A stretch of DNA of 64,000 nucleotides from Curtobacterium sp. MCLR17_036 (GCF_003234445.2 NZ_CP126269.1:3571023-3635022); one strand, 5' to 3'; numbered from the stretch's first letter, positions 25,301-33,538 are shown. Program-made: numbers and translations. Notes: generated by a model from the sequence alone, not told the origin.

Positions 25301-27184
25301 CAGACCGCTGAGGACGACGACACCTACGACGATCAAGGCGTGTTCGGCGACAATAACGAACGCGTGAAGCAGCAGAACGCCCTCGATATCCGCATCATCG
25401 TCGGTAACCCGCCCTACTCATCTGGGCAGGACTCCGCCAACGACAACAACCAGAACCTCAAATACCCCTACCTCGACAAGCGCATCGCCACCACCTACGC
25501 GGCCCGGTCCACGGGGCAGAACAAGAACAGCCTCTACGACTCCTACATCCGCGCCATCCGGTGGGCATCCGACCGGATCAAAGACCACGGCATCGTCGCC
25601 TACGTCACCAATGGCGGCTTCCTCGACGGCAACACCGCCGCCGGCCTCCGCCTCGCCCTCCAAGACGAGTTCACCGAGCTCTACATCCTCAACCTCCGCG
25701 GCAACACCCGCACCTCCGGCGAGCAGGCACTCAGAGAGGGCGGCCAGACCTTCGGCCCTGGCAGCCGCGCCACGATCGTCATCTCCCTGCTGGTGAAGAA
25801 CCCGGACCGGCCGTCCTCCAGAACGATCCACTACCGCGACATCGGGGACTACCTCACCCGCGACGACAAACTCGGACTCCTCGAGCAGTATGGAGACTCC
25901 GACGGCGTCCCGTGGCGGCAGATTACCCCGAACAAACACGGCGACTGGATCAACCAACGCAACGACGCCTTCGCGGCCTTCACCGCGATCGGGGATCGCA
26001 AAGCGCCCGAGACGGCGATCTTCCGTAGCTTCTCAGCCGGGCTACAAACCAACCGGGACGCCTGGGTATACAACTCGTCTGAACCAGCCCTTCGCGGCAA
26101 CGTCACCAGCATGATCGACGCCTACAACGCCGAACTCGACCGCTGGCAACGCGCCGGCCAACCCCAACCTGTCGAAAACTTCATCGACACCGATCCCCAA
26201 CGCATCAGCTGGTCTTCGTCGCTACTCGCCCGCTTCAAACGTAAAGAGCGAATCAACGTCGGCAGCAACCAAATCACAACAAGTATTTATCGTCCCTTCA
26301 ACCGTCAGCAGCTGTGCTTCGACCCTCGCCTCATTCACCGGCCCGCTCAGCACGCGTCGTACTTCCACTCGGGCCAGCGCAACCATGGCTTCTACTACGT
26401 GGGAGCCGGTTCGGCAGTCCCTTTCTCGGTCTTGATGATCGACGCAATCCCTGATCTGCATGTGACCGGAGCCGGGTCGGGCGGTCAGTTCTTCCCTCGG
26501 TACGTGTACGACGTCGAGCCACAGGGCGGAACGTTTGCGCTGTTCGACGGACCACAGCGGCGCGACAACATCACCGACGCCGCCCTCGCCACCTACCGAC
26601 AGCTGTACGGGCAGGAAGTCACTGCTGATGACGTGTTCTTCGCTGTTTACGGACTCTTGCACTCCGAGGACTACCGACGCGAGTTCGACGCTGATCTGAA
26701 GAAAATGCTGCCGCGCATCCCGGAACTGACAGATCCGGCCGACTTCCGGGCGTTTGCGGCGGCAGGTCGGGCGCTGTCCGAGCTGCACATTGGGTACGAA
26801 AGCGCCGACTTGTACCCGGTAGAGCTCAGTGGGCCGATTCCCGCTGACCTGCGCGTGACGAAGATGCGGTACGGCGGCAAGGCGGGCAACTGGGACCGTA
26901 CGGTCATTCACGTAGCGCCCGGCGTGACGATCAGTGGCATCCCAGCCATGGCGCACGAATACAAGCTTGGCTCTCGGTCGGCACTCGACTGGATCCTCGA
27001 GCGATACCAAGTCAAGACCGACAAGGCCTCAGGCATCGTCAACGACCCCAACGACTGGGGTGCCGAGCACGGCAATCCGGCGTACATCGTTGAGCTAATC
27101 CAACGCATCGTGACCGTCAGTGTCGAAACGGTGCGCATCGTGCAGAGCCTGCCGGCACTGCGGTACCAGGAATCCGCTGAATGA
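22397..27184 (+). CDS. type ISP-like single-chain restriction-modification enzyme
   Basis: A 1595-residue protein that combines all activities of a restriction system. The N-terminal Mrr-like nuclease has TGIDLVARE near 60 and IQCKFY near 79. The SF2 translocase has GTGKTF near 195 and DEAH near 317. A coupling region follows. The N6-adenine methyltransferase has DPFTGTGTF near 896 and NPPYSS near 1004. The C-terminal target-recognition domain ends EYKLGSRSALDWILERYQV. Length and order match type ISP enzymes such as LlaGI/LlaBIII. The enzyme methylates one strand of an asymmetric site and translocates before cutting unmodified DNA. A GAGGGG site precedes the ATG. Confidence 0.9.
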   Translation: MTSIHDLLAEYAQIAPDTRTKGRLFERLTKVFLTTDPTWTARFDEVWLWQDWPGRDGKPDTGIDLVARERHGGGWCAIQCKFYAPTSTIQKGDLDSFFTASGKHPFTSRIVVATAPLGKNAQDAMVGQGLPSNQIPIDEFDQSDIDWSTYSFDKPDEVAPPKKKQLRPHQQEALDAVRSGFADHDRGKLIMACGTGKTFTSLRIAEDVAGAGGSVLFLVPSIALLSQTLKEWSAERAMDMRAFAVCSDSKVGRVSEDFTVADLAYPATTNTAQLLTEVAKSSAPDGLTVFFSTYQSIDVIAKAQAEGLAPFDLVICDEAHRTAGFIRQGAEESAFLRVHSDDSIQTQARLYMTATPKIYAESARSQADENAAVLYSMDDEAVFGPVFHRLGFGEAVERDLLTDYRVLVLTIDEDSIGSAFQETFAADGELNIPDAARIVGIYNGLAKRGVQGIDTTAPNAHKPLRRAVAFSRSIADSKTVRGYLNGYDGVDGVRADSLAGARIDRDADGDEQTFRLEADHVDGGMNILERNQKLDWLKADTAGENVCRILTNARCLSEGVDVPSLDAVIFLNSRDSPVDVVQSVGRVMRKAPGKDYGYIVLPIAVPAGQSPEQALNDNTKFKVVWDVLRALRAHDERFEAKIEQIDLNGRTDTGPVIGTHYDDHDLPEPAPGTATPETSQIPLDMSVLGADWQNAIYARIVDKVGERDYWENWAKDVADIAGRQIARITSLVDGSNESLRTEFTRFVKGLQDNLNPGVSEPQAIEMLSQHLITQPVFDALFAGHAFSDHNPVSQVMQRMVDALEEQNLTTETSDLAGFYAGVQRTVAGITDASGRQTIIKRLYEKFFTGAFRGTSERLGIVYTPNEIVDFILRSADRLSRDHFGAGLTDHGVHVLDPFTGTGTFIVRLLQSGLITPSDLAHKYRHELHANEIVLLAYYVAAVNIEATYNGLQGGEYVPFPGVVLTDTFQTAEDDDTYDDQGVFGDNNERVKQQNALDIRIIVGNPPYSSGQDSANDNNQNLKYPYLDKRIATTYAARSTGQNKNSLYDSYIRAIRWASDRIKDHGIVAYVTNGGFLDGNTAAGLRLALQDEFTELYILNLRGNTRTSGEQALREGGQTFGPGSRATIVISLLVKNPDRPSSRTIHYRDIGDYLTRDDKLGLLEQYGDSDGVPWRQITPNKHGDWINQRNDAFAAFTAIGDRKAPETAIFRSFSAGLQTNRDAWVYNSSEPALRGNVTSMIDAYNAELDRWQRAGQPQPVENFIDTDPQRISWSSSLLARFKRKERINVGSNQITTSIYRPFNRQQLCFDPRLIHRPAQHASYFHSGQRNHGFYYVGAGSAVPFSVLMIDAIPDLHVTGAGSGGQFFPRYVYDVEPQGGTFALFDGPQRRDNITDAALATYRQLYGQEVTADDVFFAVYGLLHSEDYRREFDADLKKMLPRIPELTDPADFRAFAAAGRALSELHIGYESADLYPVELSGPIPADLRVTKMRYGGKAGNWDRTVIHVAPGVTISGIPAMAHEYKLGSRSALDWILERYQVKTDKASGIVNDPNDWGAEHGNPAYIVELIQRIVTVSVETVRIVQSLPALRYQESAE

Positions 27185-27732
27185 CCCCGACCGACTTGGG
27201 CGTAGGCCCGGCGGAAGGGGTGACGCTTGCGTTCCGCCCGCAGGAGCTGACCGTTCGGCAGCTGCTCGCATCACACGTCGCTGTCCTCGACGAGCTCCTG
27301 CGGCGAGGGGTCGTCCGCACACGCAACGCGCCACTGGGTGATCTTGCTGAGACGATCGCGCTCCGCGCCTACTGTGGCACGCTTGCGCCCATTTCAGAGA
27401 AGAGCTACGACCTCACTACACCCAACGGCCGGCGCATCCAGGTCAAGGCGCGCCTTGTTGATCCCGCTGACCGCCGGTCTCAGAACTTCTCAGCGTTCAG
27501 GTCCTTCGACTTCGATGACGCCCTCTTCCTCCTCTTCGACGCAACCTCGTACGACCTGATCTGGGCGCGAGAGCTCACATCGGAAAAGACGCAAGCGATC
27601 GGTCGACGAGTCGAACACACCAACTCGTCCGCCATCGTCGTCCGGAACGTCGCCGCCGCCGGTCTTGACGTCACCGCCACCGTGCGATCGGCGTACGAGA
27701 GCATCGATGCCGCTTTGTCAAGGACCCCCTGA
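27181..27732 (+). CDS. PD-(D/E)XK-like accessory protein (DUF6998-like) of the restriction locus
   Basis: The 183-residue protein starts in the stop of the restriction enzyme (ATGA). The core GDLAETIALRAYCG, then SYDLTTPNGRRIQVKARL places Glu, Asp and Q-V-K in the order of a PD-(D/E)XK nuclease, as in the DUF6998 group. The rest is strand-rich (DALFLLFDATSYDLIWARELT). Translational coupling suggests it works with the ISP enzyme, perhaps as an extra nuclease or anti-evasion factor. This assignment is from motif recognition only. Confidence 0.65.
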   Translation: MTPTDLGVGPAEGVTLAFRPQELTVRQLLASHVAVLDELLRRGVVRTRNAPLGDLAETIALRAYCGTLAPISEKSYDLTTPNGRRIQVKARLVDPADRRSQNFSAFRSFDFDDALFLLFDATSYDLIWARELTSEKTQAIGRRVEHTNSSAIVVRNVAAAGLDVTATVRSAYESIDAALSRTP

Positions 27733-27846
27733 GCGGGCTCACGTCTGACGTGTAAACCGCTTTGCTGTGTGTCGTCAGGCTTGTTCGTCCGCCACACAGG
27801 ATCGCTCGGTTCTGGTTCTCGCATCCCTGAGCCAGTGACGGGCAGC
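27733..27846. terminator. gap between convergent genes with a small hairpin
   Basis: CACGTC-T-GACGTG, near 27741-27755, is a short perfect inverted repeat between the accessory nuclease gene and the convergent cap5 gene. It is weak as a terminator but in the right place. Confidence 0.35.
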
Positions 27847-29010
27847 TCAACGAATAGTGATCGCCTCTTGGTACGTGTGGTCTTCGAGTAGCTGATAGAC
27901 GACGAACTCGGGGTGGGCGTCGCGCATACGCCATCGGCCAAGTTCGATCGCGGCGGCGCATCCGACGGCCGCGACGAGGTGGACCCTCGTTGCAGAAGGG
28001 AACGCGTCCTCGACCCGTTGCAGAAGCGTCCGCCAAGCTCGGACGAAGTTTCGAAGCGTCTCTTGCGAGTTGATCGCGCCGACTCGCGGCTCGCCATCAA
28101 TGCGAAGACTTGCCCGCGGCAGCGCGGCGACCGGACCTGGCACCCGATCGAGTTGGACCGCCGCCGTTAGCGACACGGATACGACCAGCTCGGTTGCTGA
28201 TTGGTCTGGGGACGGGACATCGATGGCGAACTCGTTCGGCTCGCCGGGCTCGACAGGCCACCGCCAGCGGGTTCGACTGCCCACGCTGTGCGGCTCGAAC
28301 ACGTTGACGGGGTACTTGTTGCCAACCGATGCACCAAGGTCGACGAGGAATGGGATAGGCCCTAGCGCGAACAGACTCACAGACTCCGCCCCGACATCAT
28401 CGACCATCGACTGAAGTCGTTCAAGCCTGTGATGGATGGTCATCTGTCCCGCGTTCCACGACTCCTCGCGGCTCTCGGGTAGCTGAAGTCGGACCTCCAG
28501 AGTTGAGTCCCGGTAGTGCTCACCAGCGAAGCGAAGGCTCTCGAACTGCAACGCCTCGGAGATCTGCTCCCGCGTGATCGATACGTCGTTGCCGCGGATC
28601 GGAGCCGTCAGCACGACGGCGGCGCTGGGCTCGAGTGAGGCGAAGTTCGTGGCCTCTCGTACGCGGGTCTCAAAATCGTGCTTCGTCTGCTGCAGCCAGT
28701 CCACGGGGAAACGGTCGGGATCGCCGTCGATCATCTGATGATGGGGCTGGCACAGCAGCATCAGGTTCGAGGGCTCCGATCGCTCGTCTGCCGTAAGGGG
28801 CGCCTGGCCTCGGGGTGACTTCGGACCGTCTGTAGCACCGACCTGGTGGGCGATCTGGCCGACCGCAATGGGCTTGTAGTCAAATTCCTCGGCGAAGAGG
28901 TACTTGGCGCAGAAGTTGCACCGGCCTGCTGACTTGGCCCAGATTTCCCGTTCCGCGAGCGGCGTGGGGCGCACCCGTCTCATTGGTGCGGCCACATCGT
29001 CATCAGTCAC
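27847..29010 (-). CDS. cap5: Cap5-type CBASS effector, HNH endonuclease with SAVED domain
   Basis: The 387-residue protein has an N-terminal HNH nuclease: CNFCAKYLF, IAHQVGATDGP with the metal-site His, and LMLLCQPHHQMID. A C-terminal SAVED domain follows, with VSLFALGPIPFLVDLGASVGNKYPVNVFEP, a hallmark GxxPFLxxLG segment, and HLVAAVGCAAAIELGRW. Cap5 proteins are activated when SAVED binds a cyclic oligonucleotide, then degrade double-stranded DNA. It is divergent from the CD-NTase gene; in many CBASS loci the effector is in the same operon. The 100-bp shared region must hold both promoters. Confidence 0.88.
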   Translation of the reverse strand: MTDDDVAAPMRRVRPTPLAEREIWAKSAGRCNFCAKYLFAEEFDYKPIAVGQIAHQVGATDGPKSPRGQAPLTADERSEPSNLMLLCQPHHQMIDGDPDRFPVDWLQQTKHDFETRVREATNFASLEPSAAVVLTAPIRGNDVSITREQISEALQFESLRFAGEHYRDSTLEVRLQLPESREESWNAGQMTIHHRLERLQSMVDDVGAESVSLFALGPIPFLVDLGASVGNKYPVNVFEPHSVGSRTRWRWPVEPGEPNEFAIDVPSPDQSATELVVSVSLTAAVQLDRVPGPVAALPRASLRIDGEPRVGAINSQETLRNFVRAWRTLLQRVEDAFPSATRVHLVAAVGCAAAIELGRWRMRDAHPEFVVYQLLEDHTYQEAITIR

Positions 29011-29111
29011 TGCGCACTCCCAGGCGTGTCGGTGGTCGGGATTAGGCTATGAACACCCACGGAACACGATAAGCGGTCATGTTCTGCCGGCCCGACCCGA
29101 ACGGAGCCCTC

Positions 29112-30095
29112 GTGAAGCTCGCCGCCCACTTTGACACGCTGTTGACGGATCGCGTCAACCTCAGCGCGTCTCGTCTTCAGTCACTCGAAAACCGCGCGGG
29201 TAGTATCTACGCCGCGTTGAACCGGGACGAAACGCTCGGTCCGATGGTGCACGACATGTCGCAGCAGGGTTCCTGGGCGCAGAAAACCATCATCAACCCG
29301 TCAGGTGGGCGCGATTTCGATGCGGACTTCACGCTGCACCTCGCCGACGATTCGTCGTGGACCCCGAAGGACTACCTCAACGCCACCCGCAAGGCGCTGA
29401 ACGACCACCACGACTACACCGGGATGACGCTGAATCGGAAGACGCGCTGCGTCCGCGTCCTCTACGCAAACGACTTCCACGTTGACGTCGTCCCGTCCAT
29501 CGAGCGCGGCGGTGTCCGCCACATTGCAAATTACGACGACAACATCTGGGAGCCGACGAACCCGTCCGGGTTTACCACCTGGATGCAGGCGAAGGACGCC
29601 GACACACATGGCAACCTCCGTAAGGTGATTCGCTTGTTCAAGTGGGTACGGGACAACCGCAACAGCTTCAACGGGGTCCGCTCCATCTTGCTGACGACGA
29701 TGCTTGGCGATCGCGTGTCCTCTGCCAACGAGATCCACGACTCTGGCTACTACGCCGATCTGCCATCTTCGTTCTTCCACCTCGTCAATGACCTCGACGC
29801 TTACGTGTGGGCACGCGAGAACAAGCCGTCGGTGACAGACCCGTCCGGGACGGGTCTCACGTTCGACCATCGCTGGACCCAAGAGACGTACGCGAACTTC
29901 CGTCAGCGGCTGCACACGATCGCCGACACCACCACTCAGGCGTACGAGTCGACAGACAAGGACGAGAGCGTCGAGCTGTGGCAGAGCCTGTTCGGCCCGG
30001 GGTTCAAAGAGGCCGGCGTCTCTACTGGCCGGCAGCGTTTTGGGAAGCCGGAGGAGTCGGCAGCGTCGTCCTTCATCGCGGGTCGCGCTGGATGA
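29112..30095 (+). CDS. CD-NTase (cGAS/DncV-like nucleotidyltransferase) of CBASS
   Basis: The GTG at 29112 is preferred because GGAG lies 6-7 nt upstream; an upstream start at 29079 is possible. The 327-residue product has QQGSWAQKTIINP near 53, the GS motif of the nucleotidyltransferase, then GGRDFDADF near 68 with the first two metal-binding aspartates, and DFHVDVVPS near 122 with the third. The helical C-terminal half is the usual all-alpha domain. It should make a cyclic di- or trinucleotide on phage infection. It overlaps cap2 by ATGA, so the two are coupled. Confidence 0.88.
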   Translation: MKLAAHFDTLLTDRVNLSASRLQSLENRAGSIYAALNRDETLGPMVHDMSQQGSWAQKTIINPSGGRDFDADFTLHLADDSSWTPKDYLNATRKALNDHHDYTGMTLNRKTRCVRVLYANDFHVDVVPSIERGGVRHIANYDDNIWEPTNPSGFTTWMQAKDADTHGNLRKVIRLFKWVRDNRNSFNGVRSILLTTMLGDRVSSANEIHDSGYYADLPSSFFHLVNDLDAYVWARENKPSVTDPSGTGLTFDHRWTQETYANFRQRLHTIADTTTQAYESTDKDESVELWQSLFGPGFKEAGVSTGRQRFGKPEESAASSFIAGRAG

Positions 30096-31780
30096 CCGCT
30101 CATCGCCAGCCGACCGACTGGCAGATGGCATTCCTGGGCGAGACGCGCACGCTCGCGAACGACCCGCACTTCCCAATCCGGCTGAATGAACGTCGACAAG
30201 TCGACTCGCTTGGCCACCTCGTGCTGCTGATCACCATCAATACCGGCGACGTCGCCCGCGAACCAGGCGGGCTCGCCCTGGACTTGCATGAACAGGTCGA
30301 AGTTCACGTCCGCAAGGACTCGGCTCGACCACCGGCCGTGACGGTTGCCCACGACCGGTTCGTCGGGGCACCACATGTCCTCTACGGCCGCGAACTGTGT
30401 CTGTACTTAGATCCGGCCCGCGAGTGGGATCCTGCCGGCGGTGCTATCGGATTCTTCAACCGACTCTACGACTGGCTGGCGGACGCTGCCGAGGGCCGGT
30501 TCTCGGCACGCGATTCGCTGTACCACGCGATCGGCGGCGTCCCGGCGGGCGCAGAGAACGGCGAGATGCTATCCGTGCGATCGCAGATGCCAGACAAACC
30601 GGCGCTGTTTTGGGCCACCCGCCGGTCGGCCCGACGCATTGATGTTCGGGGCAATGCCGTCGAAGGCGCCGTCCCCGCTGTGTTCCTTCCCGTCGCGGCG
30701 CCCCTGCCCTATGGCGTCGGGGACACGATCGGCACGCTCATCAACCGGCTCAGGGCGGCGGAGGACTCCAACATCGCAATGATGGTGCGGACGTTGCAAA
30801 ACGCCGCGAACCGGCCCGCCGCTGCGGATGGCATGTACATGCTCCTCGGCATCCCTCATCCCGCTGGCGGAGAACGCCACGTCGCGGCCGGCTGGATCGA
30901 CGAAGACGGGATCACCGCGCTGCGGGCCATCACTCCTGCGACGGCGATGGCGGCGATCACATGGCGGGCTATGTCTGACGACCGGCCTGGCGTCTCGACC
31001 CGGCGCGACGTTGGAACCCACGCTGCTGGATTCCTTGGCAGCACGGTGACCCTCATCGGATGCGGGGCGCTCGGTTCTTGGTTCGCCGAGTTCGTCGTGC
31101 GCGCTGGGGTCGCGCGGATCGTGCTGGCAGATCCGGCGATGATCACCCGGGGACTACTCGTGCGTCAGAACTACGTCGAACTGGATGTCGGTCGTCCAAA
31201 GGATGACGCCCTCGCCGCGCGACTGCAAGCCATCGCCGACGATGTCAATGTCGATGTACTGACTGACCTTGATCACTCCGCAGCCGTCGCAGCGTTCACC
31301 AGTGCCGATTTCATCGTCGACGCAACCGCGAATCTCGCGGCCGGCGTCGATCTTGAGACCGCGTTGACGCACCTCGAATGCGATGGTGCCGTTGTGGCTC
31401 AGCTGGCGACGGACCCTTCCACCGGGTCCCGTGGGATCGTCACGGTGCGCGGCATCGGCGACACCCGTTCCTTGGCGTCCATCGATCACACGATTGGGCG
31501 GTCTGTACTCGAGCAGCCGCAGCTGGAGGCCTACCACGGGTTTTGGAGGAGGGCTGCACCCAGTGATCAAGTCACACCAGTTCGCGGCTGCTCGATTCCG
31601 ACGTTTCACGGGTCCGCCGCCGACGAAGCGGCCGTCGCAGCGATGGCGGTCTCGGCGCTAGGGAGGCACCGAGGCGGCACGTCGACGGGGGCACATTTGT
31701 TCGCGCTGCCGACCGGCGCTGCCGACGCACCCCCGGCACTGTGGGTCGACGCCCCAACAGCCGGAATGGAGGGCTCGTGA
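30092..31780 (+). CDS. cap2: Cap2-type E2-E1 fusion protein of type II CBASS
   Basis: The 562-residue protein begins with a ubiquitin-conjugating E2-like domain; RELCLYLDPAREWDP near residue 102 holds the likely active cysteine. A linker is followed by a ThiF/E1 domain: VTLIGCGALGSWF near 323 (nucleotide glycines), DPAMI, LLVRQNY and GRPKDDAL (adenylation residues), and RGCSIPTFHG near 498 (E1 catalytic cysteine). Cap2 conjugates the C-terminus of the CD-NTase to target molecules, which primes cyclic nucleotide synthesis. Both active cysteines are present. No Cap3 isopeptidase gene follows; only a 22-codon frame starts at 31780 (TGATG). Confidence 0.88.
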   Translation: MTAHRQPTDWQMAFLGETRTLANDPHFPIRLNERRQVDSLGHLVLLITINTGDVAREPGGLALDLHEQVEVHVRKDSARPPAVTVAHDRFVGAPHVLYGRELCLYLDPAREWDPAGGAIGFFNRLYDWLADAAEGRFSARDSLYHAIGGVPAGAENGEMLSVRSQMPDKPALFWATRRSARRIDVRGNAVEGAVPAVFLPVAAPLPYGVGDTIGTLINRLRAAEDSNIAMMVRTLQNAANRPAAADGMYMLLGIPHPAGGERHVAAGWIDEDGITALRAITPATAMAAITWRAMSDDRPGVSTRRDVGTHAAGFLGSTVTLIGCGALGSWFAEFVVRAGVARIVLADPAMITRGLLVRQNYVELDVGRPKDDALAARLQAIADDVNVDVLTDLDHSAAVAAFTSADFIVDATANLAAGVDLETALTHLECDGAVVAQLATDPSTGSRGIVTVRGIGDTRSLASIDHTIGRSVLEQPQLEAYHGFWRRAAPSDQVTPVRGCSIPTFHGSAADEAAVAAMAVSALGRHRGGTSTGAHLFALPTGAADAPPALWVDAPTAGMEGS

Positions 31781-31914
31781 TGCCCAGCCGGCCGCGTGCG
31801 GCGACCGCGGCGTTCGGGCTCTCGGTCGTCCCATCGGCAATCCGCTGAGGTTCATCGCGCGGCTGTCCCCAGCCGTGAATTCTCAAAGCCTCCTCTGCTG
31901 GTGGCGCTTGCGAC

Positions 31915-32008
31915 GCGACAGTGTGGAATTCGACAGATTCCTTGGAACTCATAGGAGCCATCGGCGACAAGTTCTGCGCGAAGGAGACAAGTTGTTTGCG
32001 CGGCGACA
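31915..32008. promoter_or_regulatory. transposon right end with clustered TnsB-type binding sites
   Basis: Sites in the plus strand: GCGACAGTGT (31915-31924), TTCGACAGAT (31929-31938), GGCGACAAGT (31963-31972), GGAGACAAGT (31983-31992) and the terminal CGGCGACA ending at 32008. The tight spacing contrasts with the left end. The stretch 31781-31914 contains only a 22-codon frame and no recognisable gene. Confidence 0.78.
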
Positions 32009-32013
32009 ACCCC
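32009..32013. repeat. target site duplication, right copy (ACCCC)
   Basis: ACCCC directly after the transposon terminus and directly before the reverse-complement stop codon of dnaB (32014-32016). It matches 8391-8395 exactly. Confidence 0.85.
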
Positions 32014-33381
32014 CTACTGCGGCATGTCCACGAACCGCGAGAACATCCCGTGGAACGCCACCGTGATGGTGTCCGTCGGCCCGTTGCGGTGCTTGGCGAC
32101 GATGAGGTCCGCCTCGCCCTGGCGCGGGTTGTCCTTCTCGTAGGCCGACTCACGGTGGAGCAGGATGACCATGTCGGCGTCCTGCTCGATCGATCCCGAC
32201 TCGCGCAGATCCGAGATCTGCGGCTTCTTGTCGGCTCGCTGCTCGGGGCCTCGGTTCAGCTGGGACAGCGCGACGACGGGGACCTGGAGCTCCTTCGCCA
32301 TGAGCTTCAGCGCACGCGAGAACTCGGAGACCTCCTGCTGGCGGCTCTCGACCTTCTTGCCCGAGGTCATCAGCTGCAGGTAGTCGATGACGACCATGCG
32401 CAGGTTGTGCTGCTGCTTGAGGCGGCGGCACTTGGCGCGGATCTCGACGAGGGTCATGTTGGGGGAGTCGTCGATGAAGAACGGGGCGTCGTTGATGCGG
32501 CCGCGGGTCTGCGCGATGGTGGTCCAGTCGCGGGAGTCGACGGTGCCCTTGCGCATGTTCTGCAGCGGCACGCTCGACTCGGCGGAGAGCAGGCGCATGG
32601 CGATCTCGGCGCGCCCCATCTCGAGCGAGAAGAACGCGGCGGTCTCGTTGTGCTTGACGGCGGCCGCGCGGCAGAGGTCGAGCGCGAGCGTTGACTTCCC
32701 GAGCGCGGGGCGCGCGGCGATGATGATGAGCTGACCGGGGTGGAACCCGTTGGTCAGGCCGTCGAGCTGCGCGAACCCGGTGGGCACGCCGGTCATCTGG
32801 CCGTCGCGGCCCTTCGCGGCCTCGATCTCGTCGAGGGCGGCGGAGATGGCGTCGGTGAGGGGGACGTAGTCCTCGGTCTGCACCCCGCCGGCGACGTTGT
32901 AGACCTCGGCCTGGGCGCTGTTGACCAGGTCGGTGACCTCGCCCTCGCTGGCGTAGCCCATCTGCACGATGCGGGTGCCGGCGTCGACGAGACGGCGGAG
33001 CACGGCCTTCTCGGCCACGATGCCGGCGTAGTAGCCGGCGTTCGCGGCGGTCGGCACCATGCTGGTGACGCTGTGCAGGTACTCGGCACCGCCGGCGCGG
33101 GACAGCAGGCCGGTCTTGGTCAGCTCGTCGGTGACGGCGATGACGTCGGTGGGCTCGCCGTGCGAGTAGAGCGACAGGATCGCGTCGAAGATGACCTCGT
33201 GCTTGGGCACGTAGAAGTCGACGCCGCGGGCGGTCTCGATGACGTCGGCGACGGCGTCCTTCGACAGGAGCATGCCGCCGATGGTCGACTGCTCGGCGAG
33301 CAGGTCGTGCGGGGGAGTGCGTTCCATCCCGCCGCGCTCGGCGTAGTCCTGCGGCGCCGGGTCCAGATGCGCGATCGACAC
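32014..33381 (-). CDS. dnaB: replicative DNA helicase DnaB
   Basis: A 455-residue protein with a GTG start preceded by GGAGAA. The N-terminal DnaB domain (PPHDLLAEQSTIGGMLLS) is followed by a RecA-like motor: Walker A ARPALGKSTLALDL, Walker B MVVIDYLQLM, and SQLNRGPEQRADKKP with the conserved DLRESGSIEQDAD. It unwinds DNA at the replication fork. There is no intein, although dnaB is a frequent intein site. The coding end VAFHGMFSRFVDM is intact: the transposon lies immediately beyond the stop and left the protein unchanged, though any native 3' flank was displaced. Confidence 0.97.
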   Translation of the reverse strand: MSIAHLDPAPQDYAERGGMERTPPHDLLAEQSTIGGMLLSKDAVADVIETARGVDFYVPKHEVIFDAILSLYSHGEPTDVIAVTDELTKTGLLSRAGGAEYLHSVTSMVPTAANAGYYAGIVAEKAVLRRLVDAGTRIVQMGYASEGEVTDLVNSAQAEVYNVAGGVQTEDYVPLTDAISAALDEIEAAKGRDGQMTGVPTGFAQLDGLTNGFHPGQLIIIAARPALGKSTLALDLCRAAAVKHNETAAFFSLEMGRAEIAMRLLSAESSVPLQNMRKGTVDSRDWTTIAQTRGRINDAPFFIDDSPNMTLVEIRAKCRRLKQQHNLRMVVIDYLQLMTSGKKVESRQQEVSEFSRALKLMAKELQVPVVALSQLNRGPEQRADKKPQISDLRESGSIEQDADMVILLHRESAYEKDNPRQGEADLIVAKHRNGPTDTITVAFHGMFSRFVDMPQ

Positions 33382-33509
33382 ACGTTCTCCCTACTGTTCG
33401 GTCCACGCCGTCCGGCCCACGACCGTCCAGCTCCACACGACGTTCTACCGCCCACGTCCGACACCACACCCCTGGGTCCGGGTCGCTGGGCCAACGTAGG
33501 GGGCCAGAG

Positions 33510-33538
33510 TTATCCCCACAAAACGCCCCTGTGGATAA
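33510..33538. promoter_or_regulatory. two DnaA boxes upstream of dnaB
   Basis: TTATCCCCA (33510-33518) and TGTGGATAA (33530-33538, an exact TTATCCACA box on the minus strand) face each other 11 bp apart, about 130 bp upstream of the dnaB start. DnaA could time dnaB transcription. They might also be a secondary DnaA-binding locus. Confidence 0.55.

Larger units (their letters stand above)
8396..32008. mobile_element. Tn7-like transposon carrying a defence island, inserted at the end of dnaB
   Basis: The left end starts TGTCAACG and the right end closes CGGCGACA (TGTCGCCG read inward). On both ends the first ACTTGTC repeat begins exactly 16 nt inside the terminus. Left-end repeats are widely spaced and right-end repeats closely packed, as in Tn7. 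The 23,613-bp element is bracketed by 5-bp ACCCC duplications, and the right copy abuts the dnaB stop codon. It encodes TnsA, TnsB, TnsC and TniQ homologues on the minus strand. Cargo lies on both sides: signalling and unknown genes to the left, then an antitoxin-like gene, a GTPase pair, a restriction-modification gene pair and CBASS to the right. The TnsA homologue keeps its nuclease residues, so cut-and-paste movement is expected. Confidence 0.9.

Noticed and set aside
31780..31848. Cap3 gene after cap2
   Set aside because: Only 22 codons are open and they have no JAB metalloprotease motif.
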